Assembly (NCBI RefSeq): GCF_004214935.1
Contig: NZ_SFCC01000010.1
Coordinates: forward strand, 62,001 to 126,000
Direction of reading: 5' to 3'
DNA: 64,000 nt
DNA from: Amycolatopsis suaedae
Lineage (GTDB): Bacteria; Actinomycetota; Actinomycetes; Mycobacteriales; Pseudonocardiaceae
Positions within the stretch are counted from its first letter, which is position 1, and every line of letters begins with the position of its first letter. Positions 31,328 through 40,243 of the stretch are shown here, piece after piece. The position numbers and the translations under genes are program-made. The notes under the pieces are model-generated. The model had not been told where the DNA came from. It saw only the letters and a list, made by a program, of their open reading frames with translations, and searched no databases.

Positions 31328-33679
31328 CTACTTGTACCCGGCGCGGCGCAGGGCGTCGGCGAGGGCGCCGCCGGGGGCCGGCTGCTGCCGTCCGCCGCCC
31401 CGCTGGCCGCCACGCTTGCCACCCTGCCCGCGCTGACCACCCTGACCGCCCTGCCGCTGCCCACCCCGCGGCTCCGCACGCTGCGGCTTGCCGCCGGGGG
31501 TGACCTCGTCGTCCAGGCGCAGGGTCAGCGAGATCCGCTTGCGCGGGATGTCCACGTCGAGCACCTTCACCCGCACGATGTCGCCGGGCTTGGCCACCTC
31601 ACGCGGGTCCTTGACGAAGTTCTTCGACATCGCCGAGACGTGCACCAGGCCGTCCTGGTGCACGCCGATGTCGACGAACGCGCCGAACGCGGCGACGTTG
31701 GTGACCACACCCTCCAGCGTCATCCCGGCCTTGAGGTCGGACAGCTTGTCGACACCGTCGGCGAACGCGGCGGTCTTGAACGCCGGGCGCGGGTCGCGGC
31801 CGGGCTTGTCCAGCTCGGCGAGGATGTCGGTGACGGTCGGCAGGCCGAACGTGTCGTCGACGAACTTGCGCGGGTCGAGCTTCGTCAGCACCCGCGAGTT
31901 GCCGATCAGCGACGGCAGGTCCGAACCGGTCGCCTCCAGGATCCGGCGCACCACCGGGTAGGCCTCGGGGTGCACGGCGGAGGAGTCCAGCGGGTCGTCG
32001 CCACCGGGGATCCGCAGGAAGCCGGCACACTGCTCGAACGCCTTCGGCCCGAGCCGGGCGACCTCCTTGAGCGCGGTGCGCTCCCGGAACGGGCCGTTCG
32101 CGTCGCGGTGCGCGACGATGCTCTCCGCCAGACTCGACCCGATGCCGGACACCCGGGTCAGCAGCGGCGCGGACGCCGTGTTCACGTCCACGCCGACGGC
32201 GTTCACACAGTCCTCGACCACGGCGTCGAGCGAGCGGGACAGCGACACCTCGGAAATGTCGTGCTGGTACTGCCCGACACCGATCGACTTCGGGTCGATC
32301 TTCACCAGCTCGGCCAGCGGGTCCTGCAGCCTGCGGGCGATCGACACGGCGCCACGCAGCGAGACGTCCAGCGACGGCAGTTCCTGCGACGCGAACGCCG
32401 AAGCCGAGTACACCGACGCACCCGCCTCGGACACCATCACCTTGGTGAGCTTGAGGTCGGCGAACTTGCTGATCAGCTCACCGGCGAGCTTGTCGGTCTC
32501 CCGCGACGCGGTGCCGTTGCCGATGGCGACCAGCTCGACCGAATGCTGCTTGGCCAGCTTCGCCAGCGTCACCAGCGCCTCGTCCCAGCGCTGCTGCGGC
32601 TGGTGCGGGTAGATGGTGTCGGTGGCGACGACCTTGCCGGTCGCGTCGACGACCGCCACCTTGACGCCGGTGCGGAAGCCGGGGTCGAGGCCCATGGTCG
32701 CGCGGGTGCCGGCCGGCGCGGCGAGCAGCAGGTCCCGCAGGTTGGCCGCGAACACCCGGACGGCCTCGTCCTCGGCGGCCTGCCGCAACCGCATGCGCAG
32801 ATCGATGCCGAGGTGCAGCTGGATCTTCGTGCGCCACGCCCAGCGCACGCAGCCGTTCAGCCACGCGTCGGCCGGACGGCCCTGGTCGCTGATGCCGAAG
32901 CGGTGGGCGATGCGGACCTCGTAGTCGCTGGGCCCGGTCTCGACCGGCTCGGCCTCCGGCTCCATCGTGAGGTCGAGGATCTCCTCCTTCTCCCCGCGGA
33001 ACATCGCCAGGATCCGGTGGGAGGGCAGCTTGGTGAACGGCTCGGCGAAGTCGAAGTAGTCGGCGAACTTGGCGCCCTCGGTCTCCTTGCCCGCCCGCAC
33101 CTTGGCGGCCAGCCTGCCCTCGCCCCACATCTTCTCGCGCAGCTCACCGATCAGGTCGGCGTCCTCGGCGAAGCGCTCGACCAGGATGGCCCGCGCGCCC
33201 TCCAGCGCGGCGTCGGCGTCGGCGACGCCCTTGTCCGCGTCGACGAACGCGGCCGCGGCCGCCTTGGGGTCGACGGTCGGGTCGTCGAGCAGGCCGTCGG
33301 CGAGCGGTTCGAGACCGGCCTCGCGGGCGATCTGGGCCTTGGTGCGCCGCTTCGGCTTGTACGGCAGGTAGATGTCTTCCAGGCGGGCCTTGGAGTCGGC
33401 GGCGAGGATCCGCGCCTCCAGCTCGTCGTCCAGTTTGCCCTGGCTGCGGATCGAGTCGAGCACGGCGACCCGCCGTTCCTCCAGCTCACGCAGGTACCGC
33501 AGCCGGTCCTCCAGCGTGCGCAGCTGGGCGTCGTCCAGCGCGCCGGTGACCTCCTTGCGGTAGCGGGCGATGAACGGGACGGTCGCGCCGCCGTCGAGCA
33601 GGCCCACGGCCGAGGTGACCTGGCCTACCCCGACACCGAGCTCCTCGGCGATCTGCTGCTCAATCTTGCTTTCCGGCAT
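31328..33679 (-). CDS. tex: Tex-family RNA-binding transcription accessory protein
   Basis: A 783-residue Tex protein. The N-terminal Tex domain starts KIEQQIAEELGVGVGQVTSA and includes PFIARYRKEVTGALDDAQLR. A YqgF/RuvC-like domain follows (MGLDPGFRTGVKVAVVDATG; EAGASVYSASAFASQELP), then helix-hairpin-helix units (GIGSSLAESIVAHRDANGPF) and an S1 RNA-binding domain near 640-715 (GMTLEGVVTNVAAFGAFVDI). The tail is a basic, Gly/Arg/Gln-rich extension. Tex influences transcription and RNA handling, and its removal alters toxin expression or tolerance in other bacteria. TAGGGT lies 7 nt before ATG 33679, so a leaderless message is likely. The ATG is preferred over an upstream GTG-type start. Confidence 0.95.
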   Translation of the reverse strand: MPESKIEQQIAEELGVGVGQVTSAVGLLDGGATVPFIARYRKEVTGALDDAQLRTLEDRLRYLRELEERRVAVLDSIRSQGKLDDELEARILAADSKARLEDIYLPYKPKRRTKAQIAREAGLEPLADGLLDDPTVDPKAAAAAFVDADKGVADADAALEGARAILVERFAEDADLIGELREKMWGEGRLAAKVRAGKETEGAKFADYFDFAEPFTKLPSHRILAMFRGEKEEILDLTMEPEAEPVETGPSDYEVRIAHRFGISDQGRPADAWLNGCVRWAWRTKIQLHLGIDLRMRLRQAAEDEAVRVFAANLRDLLLAAPAGTRATMGLDPGFRTGVKVAVVDATGKVVATDTIYPHQPQQRWDEALVTLAKLAKQHSVELVAIGNGTASRETDKLAGELISKFADLKLTKVMVSEAGASVYSASAFASQELPSLDVSLRGAVSIARRLQDPLAELVKIDPKSIGVGQYQHDISEVSLSRSLDAVVEDCVNAVGVDVNTASAPLLTRVSGIGSSLAESIVAHRDANGPFRERTALKEVARLGPKAFEQCAGFLRIPGGDDPLDSSAVHPEAYPVVRRILEATGSDLPSLIGNSRVLTKLDPRKFVDDTFGLPTVTDILAELDKPGRDPRPAFKTAAFADGVDKLSDLKAGMTLEGVVTNVAAFGAFVDIGVHQDGLVHVSAMSKNFVKDPREVAKPGDIVRVKVLDVDIPRKRISLTLRLDDEVTPGGKPQRAEPRGGQRQGGQGGQRGQGGKRGGQRGGGRQQPAPGGALADALRRAGYK

Positions 33680-33689
33680 GCCGGGCACC

Positions 33690-34475
33690 CTAGCCCGCCT
33701 GGACCACCGGCTGGTCACCCAGCCAGCGTTCGAACGTCGAGACGAGCAACTCCCACACGCCGGGGACGAGCAGCAGCGCGAGGACCGCGAACACCGGGAA
33801 CACCAGCAGGTTCTCCACCTTCTTGCCGGTGCGGAAACGCAGCCAGCGTGGCGGCCGCAGCTCGTACCAGGTCTCGCCGGCGATCGGCAGCGGGAACAGG
33901 AACGGGCAGCCCGACGACGTCACCGCGTCGCCGAGGCAGTGCGTGACGCACCCGGCGGCGACGGCGATACCCAGCCAGCCGGCGAGGTCACCGAGCTGGT
34001 TCAGCCCGTCCGGCCCGACGCTGTAAACCCACCAGACCACGGCCCCGCAGCCGGCGAGCAGGACCCAGTCACCGAGCGCGTCCTCGGCCAGCAGCAAGCC
34101 GAACACCGTGACACCGACGACCGCCCACGGACCACCCGCCTCGGTGCCGAGCGCGGTCAGCCCGCCGAGCGCGGCCGCGAACAGCACCGTGTGGGAGAGG
34201 TGCCGGTGGGTGCCCTTACCGCGTTCGTCCCTCGGCCCCTTGGTGACCTGGTACAACGCGCCGGAAGCCTTACGCAGCAACCAGGACAGCGCACCGGTCA
34301 GCGGACCGAGCAGCCGCGACGCGCGGGCGCCGGGATGGTCGAGGTCGGGCAGCAACGCGAAACCCGCCGTGGTGGCGGCGAACACGATCGCCTGGTGCAG
34401 CGTGCCGGCCCCGACGAACGGCGCGAGCGCCAGCCCCGCGCACCAGCCGGTGAGCGCGTGCGTGCGCCCCATCAT
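33690..34475 (-). CDS. DUF457/YdjM-like membrane metal-dependent hydrolase
   Basis: A 261-residue membrane protein of the LexA-binding/YdjM (DUF457) family. Typical features are the opening MMGRTHALTGWCAGLALAPF, the His/Asp-rich AFALLPDLDHP-type loop (LLPDLDHPGA), a second His cluster TAHRHLSHTVLF-like (THRHLSHT), and CVTHCLGDAVTSSGCPFLFP. The His/Asp sites suggest metal binding. Several hydrophobic helices place it in the plasma membrane. The starts at 34475 and 34472 follow GGGGAGAAG. It is co-directional with tex, 10 bp upstream of it, and they may share transcripts. Confidence 0.85.
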   Translation of the reverse strand: MMGRTHALTGWCAGLALAPFVGAGTLHQAIVFAATTAGFALLPDLDHPGARASRLLGPLTGALSWLLRKASGALYQVTKGPRDERGKGTHRHLSHTVLFAAALGGLTALGTEAGGPWAVVGVTVFGLLLAEDALGDWVLLAGCGAVVWWVYSVGPDGLNQLGDLAGWLGIAVAAGCVTHCLGDAVTSSGCPFLFPLPIAGETWYELRPPRWLRFRTGKKVENLLVFPVFAVLALLLVPGVWELLVSTFERWLGDQPVVQAG

Positions 34476-34568
34476 GAGCTTCTCCCCCCGTGTTTCCCGG
34501 CTATTTTGCCGGAGTCACACGAGCATCACCAGCATCACTGGTCACAGCGGGCGCGGTAGGCTCGCGTC

Positions 34569-35165
34569 GTGCGGTTCGCAGGTGGTCCCAGCTGGCAGAT
34601 CCGTTGGGGAAACCACCATCCGACCAATCTCGCGTTGTTCGTGCGGGACGCACTCGCGCTCTCCGTCGTGACCGAACCGGTGCTGCCGCCCGTGGAACCG
34701 AGCGTTCCCGTCGTCGTTCCCGACGGAGTCGATCGGGCAGCGGTCGCCGCACAGTGGCCGGGCTGGTGGGCGGAGATCCTCGCGTACAAGAACCAAGAAC
34801 CGCCGCGTGACGCACGGGCCGGATTCGACAACCACCCCGCGTTCCCCCACTCCCCCGCCCAGACCCGTCGCCCTGAACTGCGGCACGCCGTCGAGACACT
34901 GGCGGCCCCCGCAGCCGAACATCCCTGGCCAACCCGGTTCCGGGATCCTGCCGGCGTCCACGACCTGGGTGCCCTGGTCCGCGATTGGGAGACCGGGCAC
35001 GGCCGGTCTCCACGCCCGTTCGTGCTGGTGATCACGGAGGTCCCGGTGGCAGGCAGGGTATGGCACCGGCTCACCCCGAGCCACCTCTTGGTGTCCACAC
35101 GCGTCGTGGACGACTGGCCCGCGTACGAGTCGGGGCTGCGCGAGATCGTCAACGAGCTGGCGTGA
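34569..35165 (+). CDS. Conserved hypothetical protein
   Basis: A 198-residue cytoplasmic protein without membrane segments. It is rich in Trp, Pro and His, with segments WQIRWGNHHPTNLALFVRDA at the start and VITEVPVAGRVWHRLTPSHL near the end. The family is not recognised. Codon bias is typical of the genome and TAGGCT lies 6 nt before the GTG, indicating a real leaderless gene. It overlaps the convergent acetyltransferase gene by 17 bp, so the two cannot be transcribed independently at their ends. Confidence 0.7.
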   Translation: MRFAGGPSWQIRWGNHHPTNLALFVRDALALSVVTEPVLPPVEPSVPVVVPDGVDRAAVAAQWPGWWAEILAYKNQEPPRDARAGFDNHPAFPHSPAQTRRPELRHAVETLAAPAAEHPWPTRFRDPAGVHDLGALVRDWETGHGRSPRPFVLVITEVPVAGRVWHRLTPSHLLVSTRVVDDWPAYESGLREIVNELA

Positions 35166-35631
35166 GGTCCTTGCCCAGCCAGTGCTGCGCGTACGGGTCG
35201 TCGCCGAACGGCGGGATCTCGGTGAAGCCGTGCTTGGCGTACAGGGCGCGGGCCTCGACGAGGTCGCTGCGGGTGTTCAACCACAGCGCCCGCGCGCCGA
35301 ACGACCGGCCGGCCTCCTCGGCGGCAGCCAGCAGCCGCGCGGCGACGCCCTGGCCACGTGCCGCGCCGTCGACGTACATCCTGGTCAGCTCCACCACGTC
35401 GGCCGAGTACACCCGCACCCCGACGCACCCGACCGGCCCGTTCGCCCCGGCAGCCAGCAGGAAGACCCCGGACGGGCGGACGAGGTCGTCGCTGGGGAAG
35501 TCGGTCATGATCTGGTCGACCTCGTCCCGCCGCAGGACACGCCCGTGGTACCGGCCGCCGATGTCCTCGTAGTACCGGCGCAGGATGACGTCGGCCTCCG
35601 GCGATGTGGGCAGCACCTCCATGATGGTCAC
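35149..35631 (-). CDS. GNAT-family N-acetyltransferase
   Basis: A 160-residue acetyltransferase. The acetyl-CoA-binding motif A is LTRMYVDGAARGQGVAARLL (Q/RxxGxA-type GQGVA), followed by ARALYAKHGFTEI, the typical end of the fold. It transfers an acetyl group from acetyl-CoA to an amine; the substrate is unknown. The start is uncertain: GTG 35631 or the ATG at 35622 are both in frame and differ by three residues. It is divergent from the membrane protein at 35675 and convergent with the unknown gene at 34569. Confidence 0.85.
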   Translation of the reverse strand: MTIMEVLPTSPEADVILRRYYEDIGGRYHGRVLRRDEVDQIMTDFPSDDLVRPSGVFLLAAGANGPVGCVGVRVYSADVVELTRMYVDGAARGQGVAARLLAAAEEAGRSFGARALWLNTRSDLVEARALYAKHGFTEIPPFGDDPYAQHWLGKDLTPAR

Positions 35632-35674
35632 CGGTCCATCTTGCGCTGCTGGTCCAGCGAATTTCCGGCACAGT

Positions 35675-36313
35675 ATGGGGATGCCAACCGTGCGCGGCGT
35701 GTCCCCGGCCGAGGGCAGGGTGCTGGTCGGCGTCACCGTCGCGGGTCTGGTCCTGTCGGCGATCGCGCCGAAGTCGTACGGCACGTGGGCGCTGGAGGTC
35801 ATCTGGGTCCTCGCCGGCCTGCCGCTGGTCCTGTTCTACCGCAAGCGGTTCCCGCTGACCCGGCTGCTCTGCTGGCTGCTGGTGTTCCACGCGCTGGTGC
35901 TCTGCTACGGCGGCCATTACACCTACGCGGAAACCCCGCTCGGCGCCTGGTTCCAGGAGTGGCTCGGTACCAGCCGCAACCACTACGACCGGTTCGCGCA
36001 CGTCGTGCAGGGCTTCGTGCCCGCCATCGCCGTACGCGAGTTGCTGCTGCGGTTGACGCCGCTGGGCCGCGGCTGGACGGCGTTTCTGGCGGTGTGCGTG
36101 TGCGCGACGATCAGCGTCGGGTTCGAACTGGTCGAGTGGGGTGCGGCGCTCGCGCTCGGCGGCGCGGCGACCGACTTCCTCGGCACCCAGGGCGACATCT
36201 GGGACACGCAGTGGGACATGTTCCTCTGCGTGTGCGGTGCCCTGCTGGCCCTGCTACTGCTGCGTCGCGTCCACGACCGGCAGTTAGACGCCGCTGTCCA
36301 GGTGCGCCAGTAG
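35675..36313 (+). CDS. DUF2238 (YjdF-like) membrane protein
   Basis: A 212-residue membrane protein with about six helices. It contains GGHYTYAETPLGAWFQEWLG, NHYDRFAHVVQGFVPAIAVR and GTQGDIWDTQWDMFLCVCGA, the conserved segments of the DUF2238/YjdF family, with several invariant His, Asp and Trp residues that could bind a ligand. Function is unknown. ATG 35675 and 35681 are both possible starts. Its 3' end overlaps the convergent aldo/keto reductase gene by 30 bp. Confidence 0.85.
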   Translation: MGMPTVRGVSPAEGRVLVGVTVAGLVLSAIAPKSYGTWALEVIWVLAGLPLVLFYRKRFPLTRLLCWLLVFHALVLCYGGHYTYAETPLGAWFQEWLGTSRNHYDRFAHVVQGFVPAIAVRELLLRLTPLGRGWTAFLAVCVCATISVGFELVEWGAALALGGAATDFLGTQGDIWDTQWDMFLCVCGALLALLLLRRVHDRQLDAAVQVRQ

Positions 36314-37276
36314 TTCGTCGGGCATCCGCTTGCCAGACGCCGCTCCCGCGGGCACCGCCGCCTCGATGGCGGCCAGGTCGTCGGCCGACAGATCCAGGCT
36401 CGCCGCCTCGATCGACTCGGCGAGCTGCTCCGGCCGACGCGCGCCGACCAGTGGCACGATGTCCTCGCCCTGAGCCAGCACCCAGCCGGCGGCGACGGCG
36501 GCCACCGACGTTCCCTTGGCCAGCGCGACCTCCCGCAACGCGGCGACCAGCTGCAGGTTACGGCCGAGGTGGGTGCTCTGGAACCACGGCACGTGCGAGC
36601 GAAAGTCGTCCGGCGGCAGCTCGCGGTCGGCGGTCCAGTGCCCGGACACCAGCCCCCGCGACAGCACGCCGTAGGCGGTGACACCGATGCCCAGCTCCCG
36701 GCAGGTGCCGAGGATGTCGTCCTCGATTCCCCTGGCCAGCAGCGAGTACTCGATCTGCAGGTCGACGATCGGGTGCACGGCGGCGGCCCGCCGCAGCGTC
36801 TCCGAGCCGACCTCGGACAGCCCGATGTGCTTGACGTAACCGGCCTCGATCAGCTCGGCGATGGCGCCGACCGTGTCCTCGATCGGCACCGCCGGGTCCA
36901 GCCGCGCGGGCCGGTAGATGTCGATGTACTCGACGCCCAGCCTGCGCAGGCTGTACGCCAGCGCGTTGCGTACGGCCGCCGGCCTGCCGTCGAACCCCAG
37001 CCAGTCGCCGGCCGGCCCCCGCAACGCGCCGAACTTGACGCTCAGCACGGCTTGCTCGGACCGGCCCCGCAGCGCGTCCCGGATGAGCAGTTCGTTGCTG
37101 CCCGCGCCGTAGAAGTCGCCGGTGTCGAGCAGCGTGATCCCGGCGTCCAGGGCCGCGTGGATGGTGGCGATGCCGTCGGACTCGGCCGCAGGCCCGTACA
37201 GGTCGGACATTCCCATACAGCCGAGGCCGAGGGCGGACACGGACGGACCGGTGGAACCGAGAGCGCGAGTTCGCAT
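36284..37276 (-). CDS. Aldo/keto reductase (AKR13-like)
   Basis: A 330-residue reductase of the AKR13/YghZ-like group. It starts MRTRALGSTGPSVSALGLGC, has the catalytic Asp/Tyr in ITLLDTGDFYGAGSNELLI, Lys in VLSVKFGALRG, and the NADPH segment IVPLVGARRPEQLAESIEAA. The usual catalytic His is in the IDIYRPARLDP region, where family members have YxxHRxD; here it reads YRPARLD, so a His-to-Pro type change relative to that pattern is possible. TAATGT ends 5 nt before the ATG, giving a leaderless message. It is monocistronic. Confidence 0.88.
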   Translation of the reverse strand: MRTRALGSTGPSVSALGLGCMGMSDLYGPAAESDGIATIHAALDAGITLLDTGDFYGAGSNELLIRDALRGRSEQAVLSVKFGALRGPAGDWLGFDGRPAAVRNALAYSLRRLGVEYIDIYRPARLDPAVPIEDTVGAIAELIEAGYVKHIGLSEVGSETLRRAAAVHPIVDLQIEYSLLARGIEDDILGTCRELGIGVTAYGVLSRGLVSGHWTADRELPPDDFRSHVPWFQSTHLGRNLQLVAALREVALAKGTSVAAVAAGWVLAQGEDIVPLVGARRPEQLAESIEAASLDLSADDLAAIEAAVPAGAASGKRMPDELLAHLDSGV

Positions 37277-37416
37277 GGCCTACATTATGTCGCGCGATCC
37301 CGGGCCGCCCGGCGGTGTCTGGACTGACGAGCCCAAAGGCCGCCCAGCGGCCGACGGCGAGGAGGGAAGACACCGCCTCAGGGGGCGGGCCGCGGCCGAA
37401 CGGAGAGAGGCCCGAA

Positions 37417-37851
37417 GTGTCAGTGAAGGTCGACGTCGCGGCGCGCGTACCCGCGACACCGGAACGAGCATGGGCTCTGGCGGCCGATCTGCGCAGGTTC
37501 GACGCCTGGCTGATCCTGCACGAGGACTGGCGCAGCCCGATCCCACCCGAGCTGACCCTGGGCACGACGTTCACCTCGATCGTCACCGTGAAGGGCCTGC
37601 GCAACCGGATCACCTGGCGGGTCGACGGCTACGACGAGCCGTGTGCGCTTTCCCTGCGTGGCGACGGCGTCGGCGGCGTCCGGATCGCGATGGCGCTGGG
37701 CGTCCGGCCGGACGGCGACGAGTCCGAGGTGCGGATCTCCGCGGAGGTGACCGGCAAACCGGTGTTCGGGCCGCTGGGGCTGGCGGTCGGCCGCGCGCTG
37801 CGCGGCGACCTGCGCAAATCCGTCGGCAACCTGTCGGAACTGCTCCGTTAG
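37417..37851 (+). CDS. SRPBCC (polyketide cyclase-like) protein
   Basis: A 144-residue Bet v 1-like protein. It begins VSVKVDVAARVPATPERAWA, the common start of the coenzyme Q-binding/polyketide cyclase group, and ends with FGPLGLAVGRALRGDLRKSV, the C-terminal helix. It is expected to bind a hydrophobic ligand in its cavity; enzymatic activity is unproven. A good ribosome site (GGAGAGAGG) supports GTG 37417. It overlaps the convergent secreted-tail gene by 4 bp. Confidence 0.85.
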   Translation: MSVKVDVAARVPATPERAWALAADLRRFDAWLILHEDWRSPIPPELTLGTTFTSIVTVKGLRNRITWRVDGYDEPCALSLRGDGVGGVRIAMALGVRPDGDESEVRISAEVTGKPVFGPLGLAVGRALRGDLRKSVGNLSELLR

Positions 37852-38345
37852 CAGATCAGCGGCGGCAGCAGGCAGGGCTTCTTCGACGTCGTGGTGGTCG
37901 TCGGCCGTTGCGAGGAACTGGAGGTCGGCGGCTGGCCGCCGGGGTTCGACGACGACGGCTCCGAGGTCGTCTCCTCACCGGTGTCCGGCGGCGGCGTGGT
38001 GGTCCGCGAGGTCCTGCTGCTGGTCGTCTCTTCCTCGGTCGGCAGGATCTCGAAGCCGGAGTCCCCACCGGCCCCGCCGGGTTCCTCGGTCACCGCGGTG
38101 GCGTCCGGGCCGGCGACACCGGTCGGCTGCCAGGGGTACTTGATGATGTCGATGCCCTGTGGCGCGGGCTCGGCCAGCGGCTCGCTGGGGCCACCACGCA
38201 CGACGAGGGCCGCGACACCGCAGCCGAGCACGACCGCGGCCATGACCGCGAACACCCGCCAGCGCGACCGTGGCGGCGGTGGCGGGACGTGCTGGACCCA
38301 CCCCTCCCGTTCGAGGAGTTCGTCCACCGACATCTCGTCTTTCAC
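37848..38345 (-). CDS. Single-pass membrane protein with Ser/Thr/Pro-rich outer tail
   Basis: A 165-residue protein. About 30 cytoplasmic residues (MSVDELLEREGWVQHVPPPP) lead into one membrane helix (VFAVMAAVVLGCGVAALVV), then an extracytoplasmic domain rich in Thr, Ser and Pro (TTTPPPDTGEETTSEP), ending CLLPPLIC. Such tails span the cell wall and may be glycosylated. The family is not recognised. The GTG at 38345 has an AAGGG site 8 nt upstream; ATG 38333 is an alternative. It precedes nothing obvious in operon and ends on the SRPBCC gene. Confidence 0.7.
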   Translation of the reverse strand: MKDEMSVDELLEREGWVQHVPPPPPRSRWRVFAVMAAVVLGCGVAALVVRGGPSEPLAEPAPQGIDIIKYPWQPTGVAGPDATAVTEEPGGAGGDSGFEILPTEEETTSSRTSRTTTPPPDTGEETTSEPSSSNPGGQPPTSSSSQRPTTTTTSKKPCLLPPLIC

Positions 38346-38508
38346 GCGAAGACCCTTCACAGCTGGCAGGCGCGTGCAGAGAGTCTTTCTACCGGAAGAG
38401 TGAACCTCGTGGGTACTTTTCCCACGAAAATCCCGGAAAAACATCCGTGCGTAACCCCGACGCGCGCTCGAACGGAGAAAATACACCCGTTCGAGCGCGC
38501 GGCTGGAA

Positions 38509-38970
38509 TCAGCCCACTGCCAGTGTCTCGCCGCTGCGCGCCATGGAGTCGCAGGCGGGGACGGCAGCGGTCTTGTCGTTGAAGAAGGCCCCGACGGGGT
38601 CGTCGAGGAAGTGGGCGGACACGTAGCCGCTTTCCCCGCGCAGCCACAGGTTGTCGCCGTCCACCTCGCCGCCACGCACCCAGCACTGCCCGGTGAACGA
38701 GTCGCCCGGCCGCAGCACGCCGCTCTTGCGGCAGGTGACGGCAGCGCATTCGCGGATGTTCAACCCGTCACTGGCGGAACGCGCCACGGGGAATTCGACG
38801 GCGGAGGGCTGTTCCGCTCGCACGTCGACCGGCGGCGCCACGGGGGTCTGCCGAGGGGAGGCGCCGGGGCTGCTCTGCGCCCCGACCAGCAGGAGAACCA
38901 GCACGCCGACGAGCAACGCGGCCACGGCGAGAATTCGGATCACGAGTCCCAGTCGCAGTGCAACGAACAT
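38509..38970 (-). CDS. Membrane-anchored bacterial SH3-like (SH3_3) domain protein
   Basis: A 153-residue protein with an N-terminal membrane helix (LVIRILAVAALLVGVLVLLL) and a short linker. The remaining ~95 residues form an SH3_3-type fold: GLNIRECAAVTCRKSGVLRP contains the typical xxVR.G...V.....G pattern, followed by FTGQCWVRGGEVDGDNLWLR. Four cysteines (CAAVTC, C in GQC, PAC) may form disulfides outside the membrane. Bacterial SH3 domains bind peptidoglycan or peptides. A GGAGAGGA site precedes ATG 38970. Confidence 0.85.
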   Translation of the reverse strand: MFVALRLGLVIRILAVAALLVGVLVLLLVGAQSSPGASPRQTPVAPPVDVRAEQPSAVEFPVARSASDGLNIRECAAVTCRKSGVLRPGDSFTGQCWVRGGEVDGDNLWLRGESGYVSAHFLDDPVGAFFNDKTAAVPACDSMARSGETLAVG

Positions 38971-39312
38971 GGTCGGTCCTCTCCGCCCCGATGGGCTTGT
39001 GAAGTACCCGCCGCTCTCCTGCGTCGCCGTTGTGTGCCCGAGTGCCGTGTCCTTTCGCCGAGGCTTGACGTAGCCGCTCCTTGTCGCGGCCCGCCGGAGT
39101 GGTGGGTGTCGATCTCCAGGCCGGGGGGTTCGGGATCCCTGCCTGGAAGCTGCAGAACCATTGTCCCTCACTGCATGCCCACTATGCAATTCCCAAAATT
39201 TGGTTCCCGTGTCGGTATCCCAGTCCGGCAGCCGAGCGTGCTACAGTCCCGCTCTGGGATTCCCACGAGGACTGGTCCCAGCCCACGCATCAAGTCCCGC
39301 ATGAGGAGCTCG
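38971..39312. other. Gene-free spacer with a phased TCCC repeat
   Basis: No gene is supported here. From 39136 to 39298 the word TCCC occurs nine times on the + strand (39136, 39164, 39191, 39205, 39218, 39247, 39261, 39276, 39295). The gaps are 28, 27, 14, 13, 29, 14, 15 and 19 bp, which is close to a 14-bp step. This region is the likely control region of the DUF5753 regulator downstream. Confidence 0.5.
39136..39298 (+). repeat. TCCC elements at about 14-bp intervals
   Basis: Nine TCCC words, mostly followed by A or G (TCCCA or TCCCG), are arranged with a step close to 14 bp. The flanking bases vary, so this is a weak motif array and not a perfect tandem repeat. Confidence 0.55.
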
Positions 39313-40182
39313 ATGGCCGTCCAGGGCCCGGTGATGCCGCGTCGACGCATCGCCAACGAGTTGCGCCGGCTCCGCGAGGAGTCCGGCCACACGCTGGAGC
39401 ACGTGGCTCGCGAGCTGATGATCTCGACGTCGAAGCTGTCGAGGCTGGAGAACGCGCAGGGCAGCCCGAAGCCGAGGGACGTCCGCGATCTCATCCAGTT
39501 CTACGGGCTCGCCGGCAGCCAGCTCGCCGCGAAGCTGACGCGCTGGGTCAAGGCCTCCGACGAGGACGGCTGGTGGGTCGACTACTCCAAGACGCTGCCC
39601 ACCGGGCTCGACGCGCACATCGCGTACGAGACGGAGGCGTCGGTCGCCAGGGTGTACACCATCCCGGTGATCCCGGTTCTGCTGCAGACCAGGGACTACG
39701 CCCGTGCCTACTACTCCACCGCCGAGCCGTGGTGGACCGCCGGCGAGATCAAGCAGCTGGTGGAAGTCAGGGAACACCGCAAGCGCGCGCTCGACGAGCG
39801 GGAGGACATGGACCCGCTCCGGCTCGTCGCGGTGACCCACGAGGCCAGCATCCGGCAGCTGGTCGGCTCGAAGTCCATCATGCGTGAGCAGCTGGACTAC
39901 CTGGTGGAGCGATCCACCCACTCCAACATCGAGCTGCGGGTCTTCCCGTTCTCGACACCCTCGCTTTTCACGTCCACCGGAATGTACGCGTATTTCGAGT
40001 TTCCCGACGAGCTCGACGACGACATCGTCAACATCGAGACGCACGCCGGATTCCGGTACATCGAATCCCCCGAAACGGTCGCACACTACCGCGAATACTA
40101 CGAAGAGTTGTACCGGCACGCGCTCGACCCGGAGGACACCCGCAGCCTGCTCCGCAAGGTTCGCGACGAGTCCTTCGGCTGA
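39313..40182 (+). CDS. Helix-turn-helix regulator with DUF5753 domain
   Basis: A 289-residue actinobacterial regulator. The N-terminus is an XRE-type HTH (MPRRRIANELRRLREESGHT, LEHVARELMISTSKLSRLEN) followed by the DUF5753 domain (about 90-270), with YARAYYSTAEPWW and VERSTHSNIELRVFPFSTP. These proteins commonly control a small adjacent DUF397 or other gene and respond to unknown signals in development or antibiotic synthesis; no DUF397 gene is adjacent here. ATG 39313 is preferred over 39301 because GAGGAGC gives it a ribosome site. The downstream 2OG dioxygenase starts 61 bp after it. Confidence 0.9.
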   Translation: MAVQGPVMPRRRIANELRRLREESGHTLEHVARELMISTSKLSRLENAQGSPKPRDVRDLIQFYGLAGSQLAAKLTRWVKASDEDGWWVDYSKTLPTGLDAHIAYETEASVARVYTIPVIPVLLQTRDYARAYYSTAEPWWTAGEIKQLVEVREHRKRALDEREDMDPLRLVAVTHEASIRQLVGSKSIMREQLDYLVERSTHSNIELRVFPFSTPSLFTSTGMYAYFEFPDELDDDIVNIETHAGFRYIESPETVAHYREYYEELYRHALDPEDTRSLLRKVRDESFG

Positions 40183-40243
40183 ACGACCTTCCTGTTCGCA
40201 GACGGTGGGAACACGCCGTCACTGTCGCTATTGGACCTCTTCC

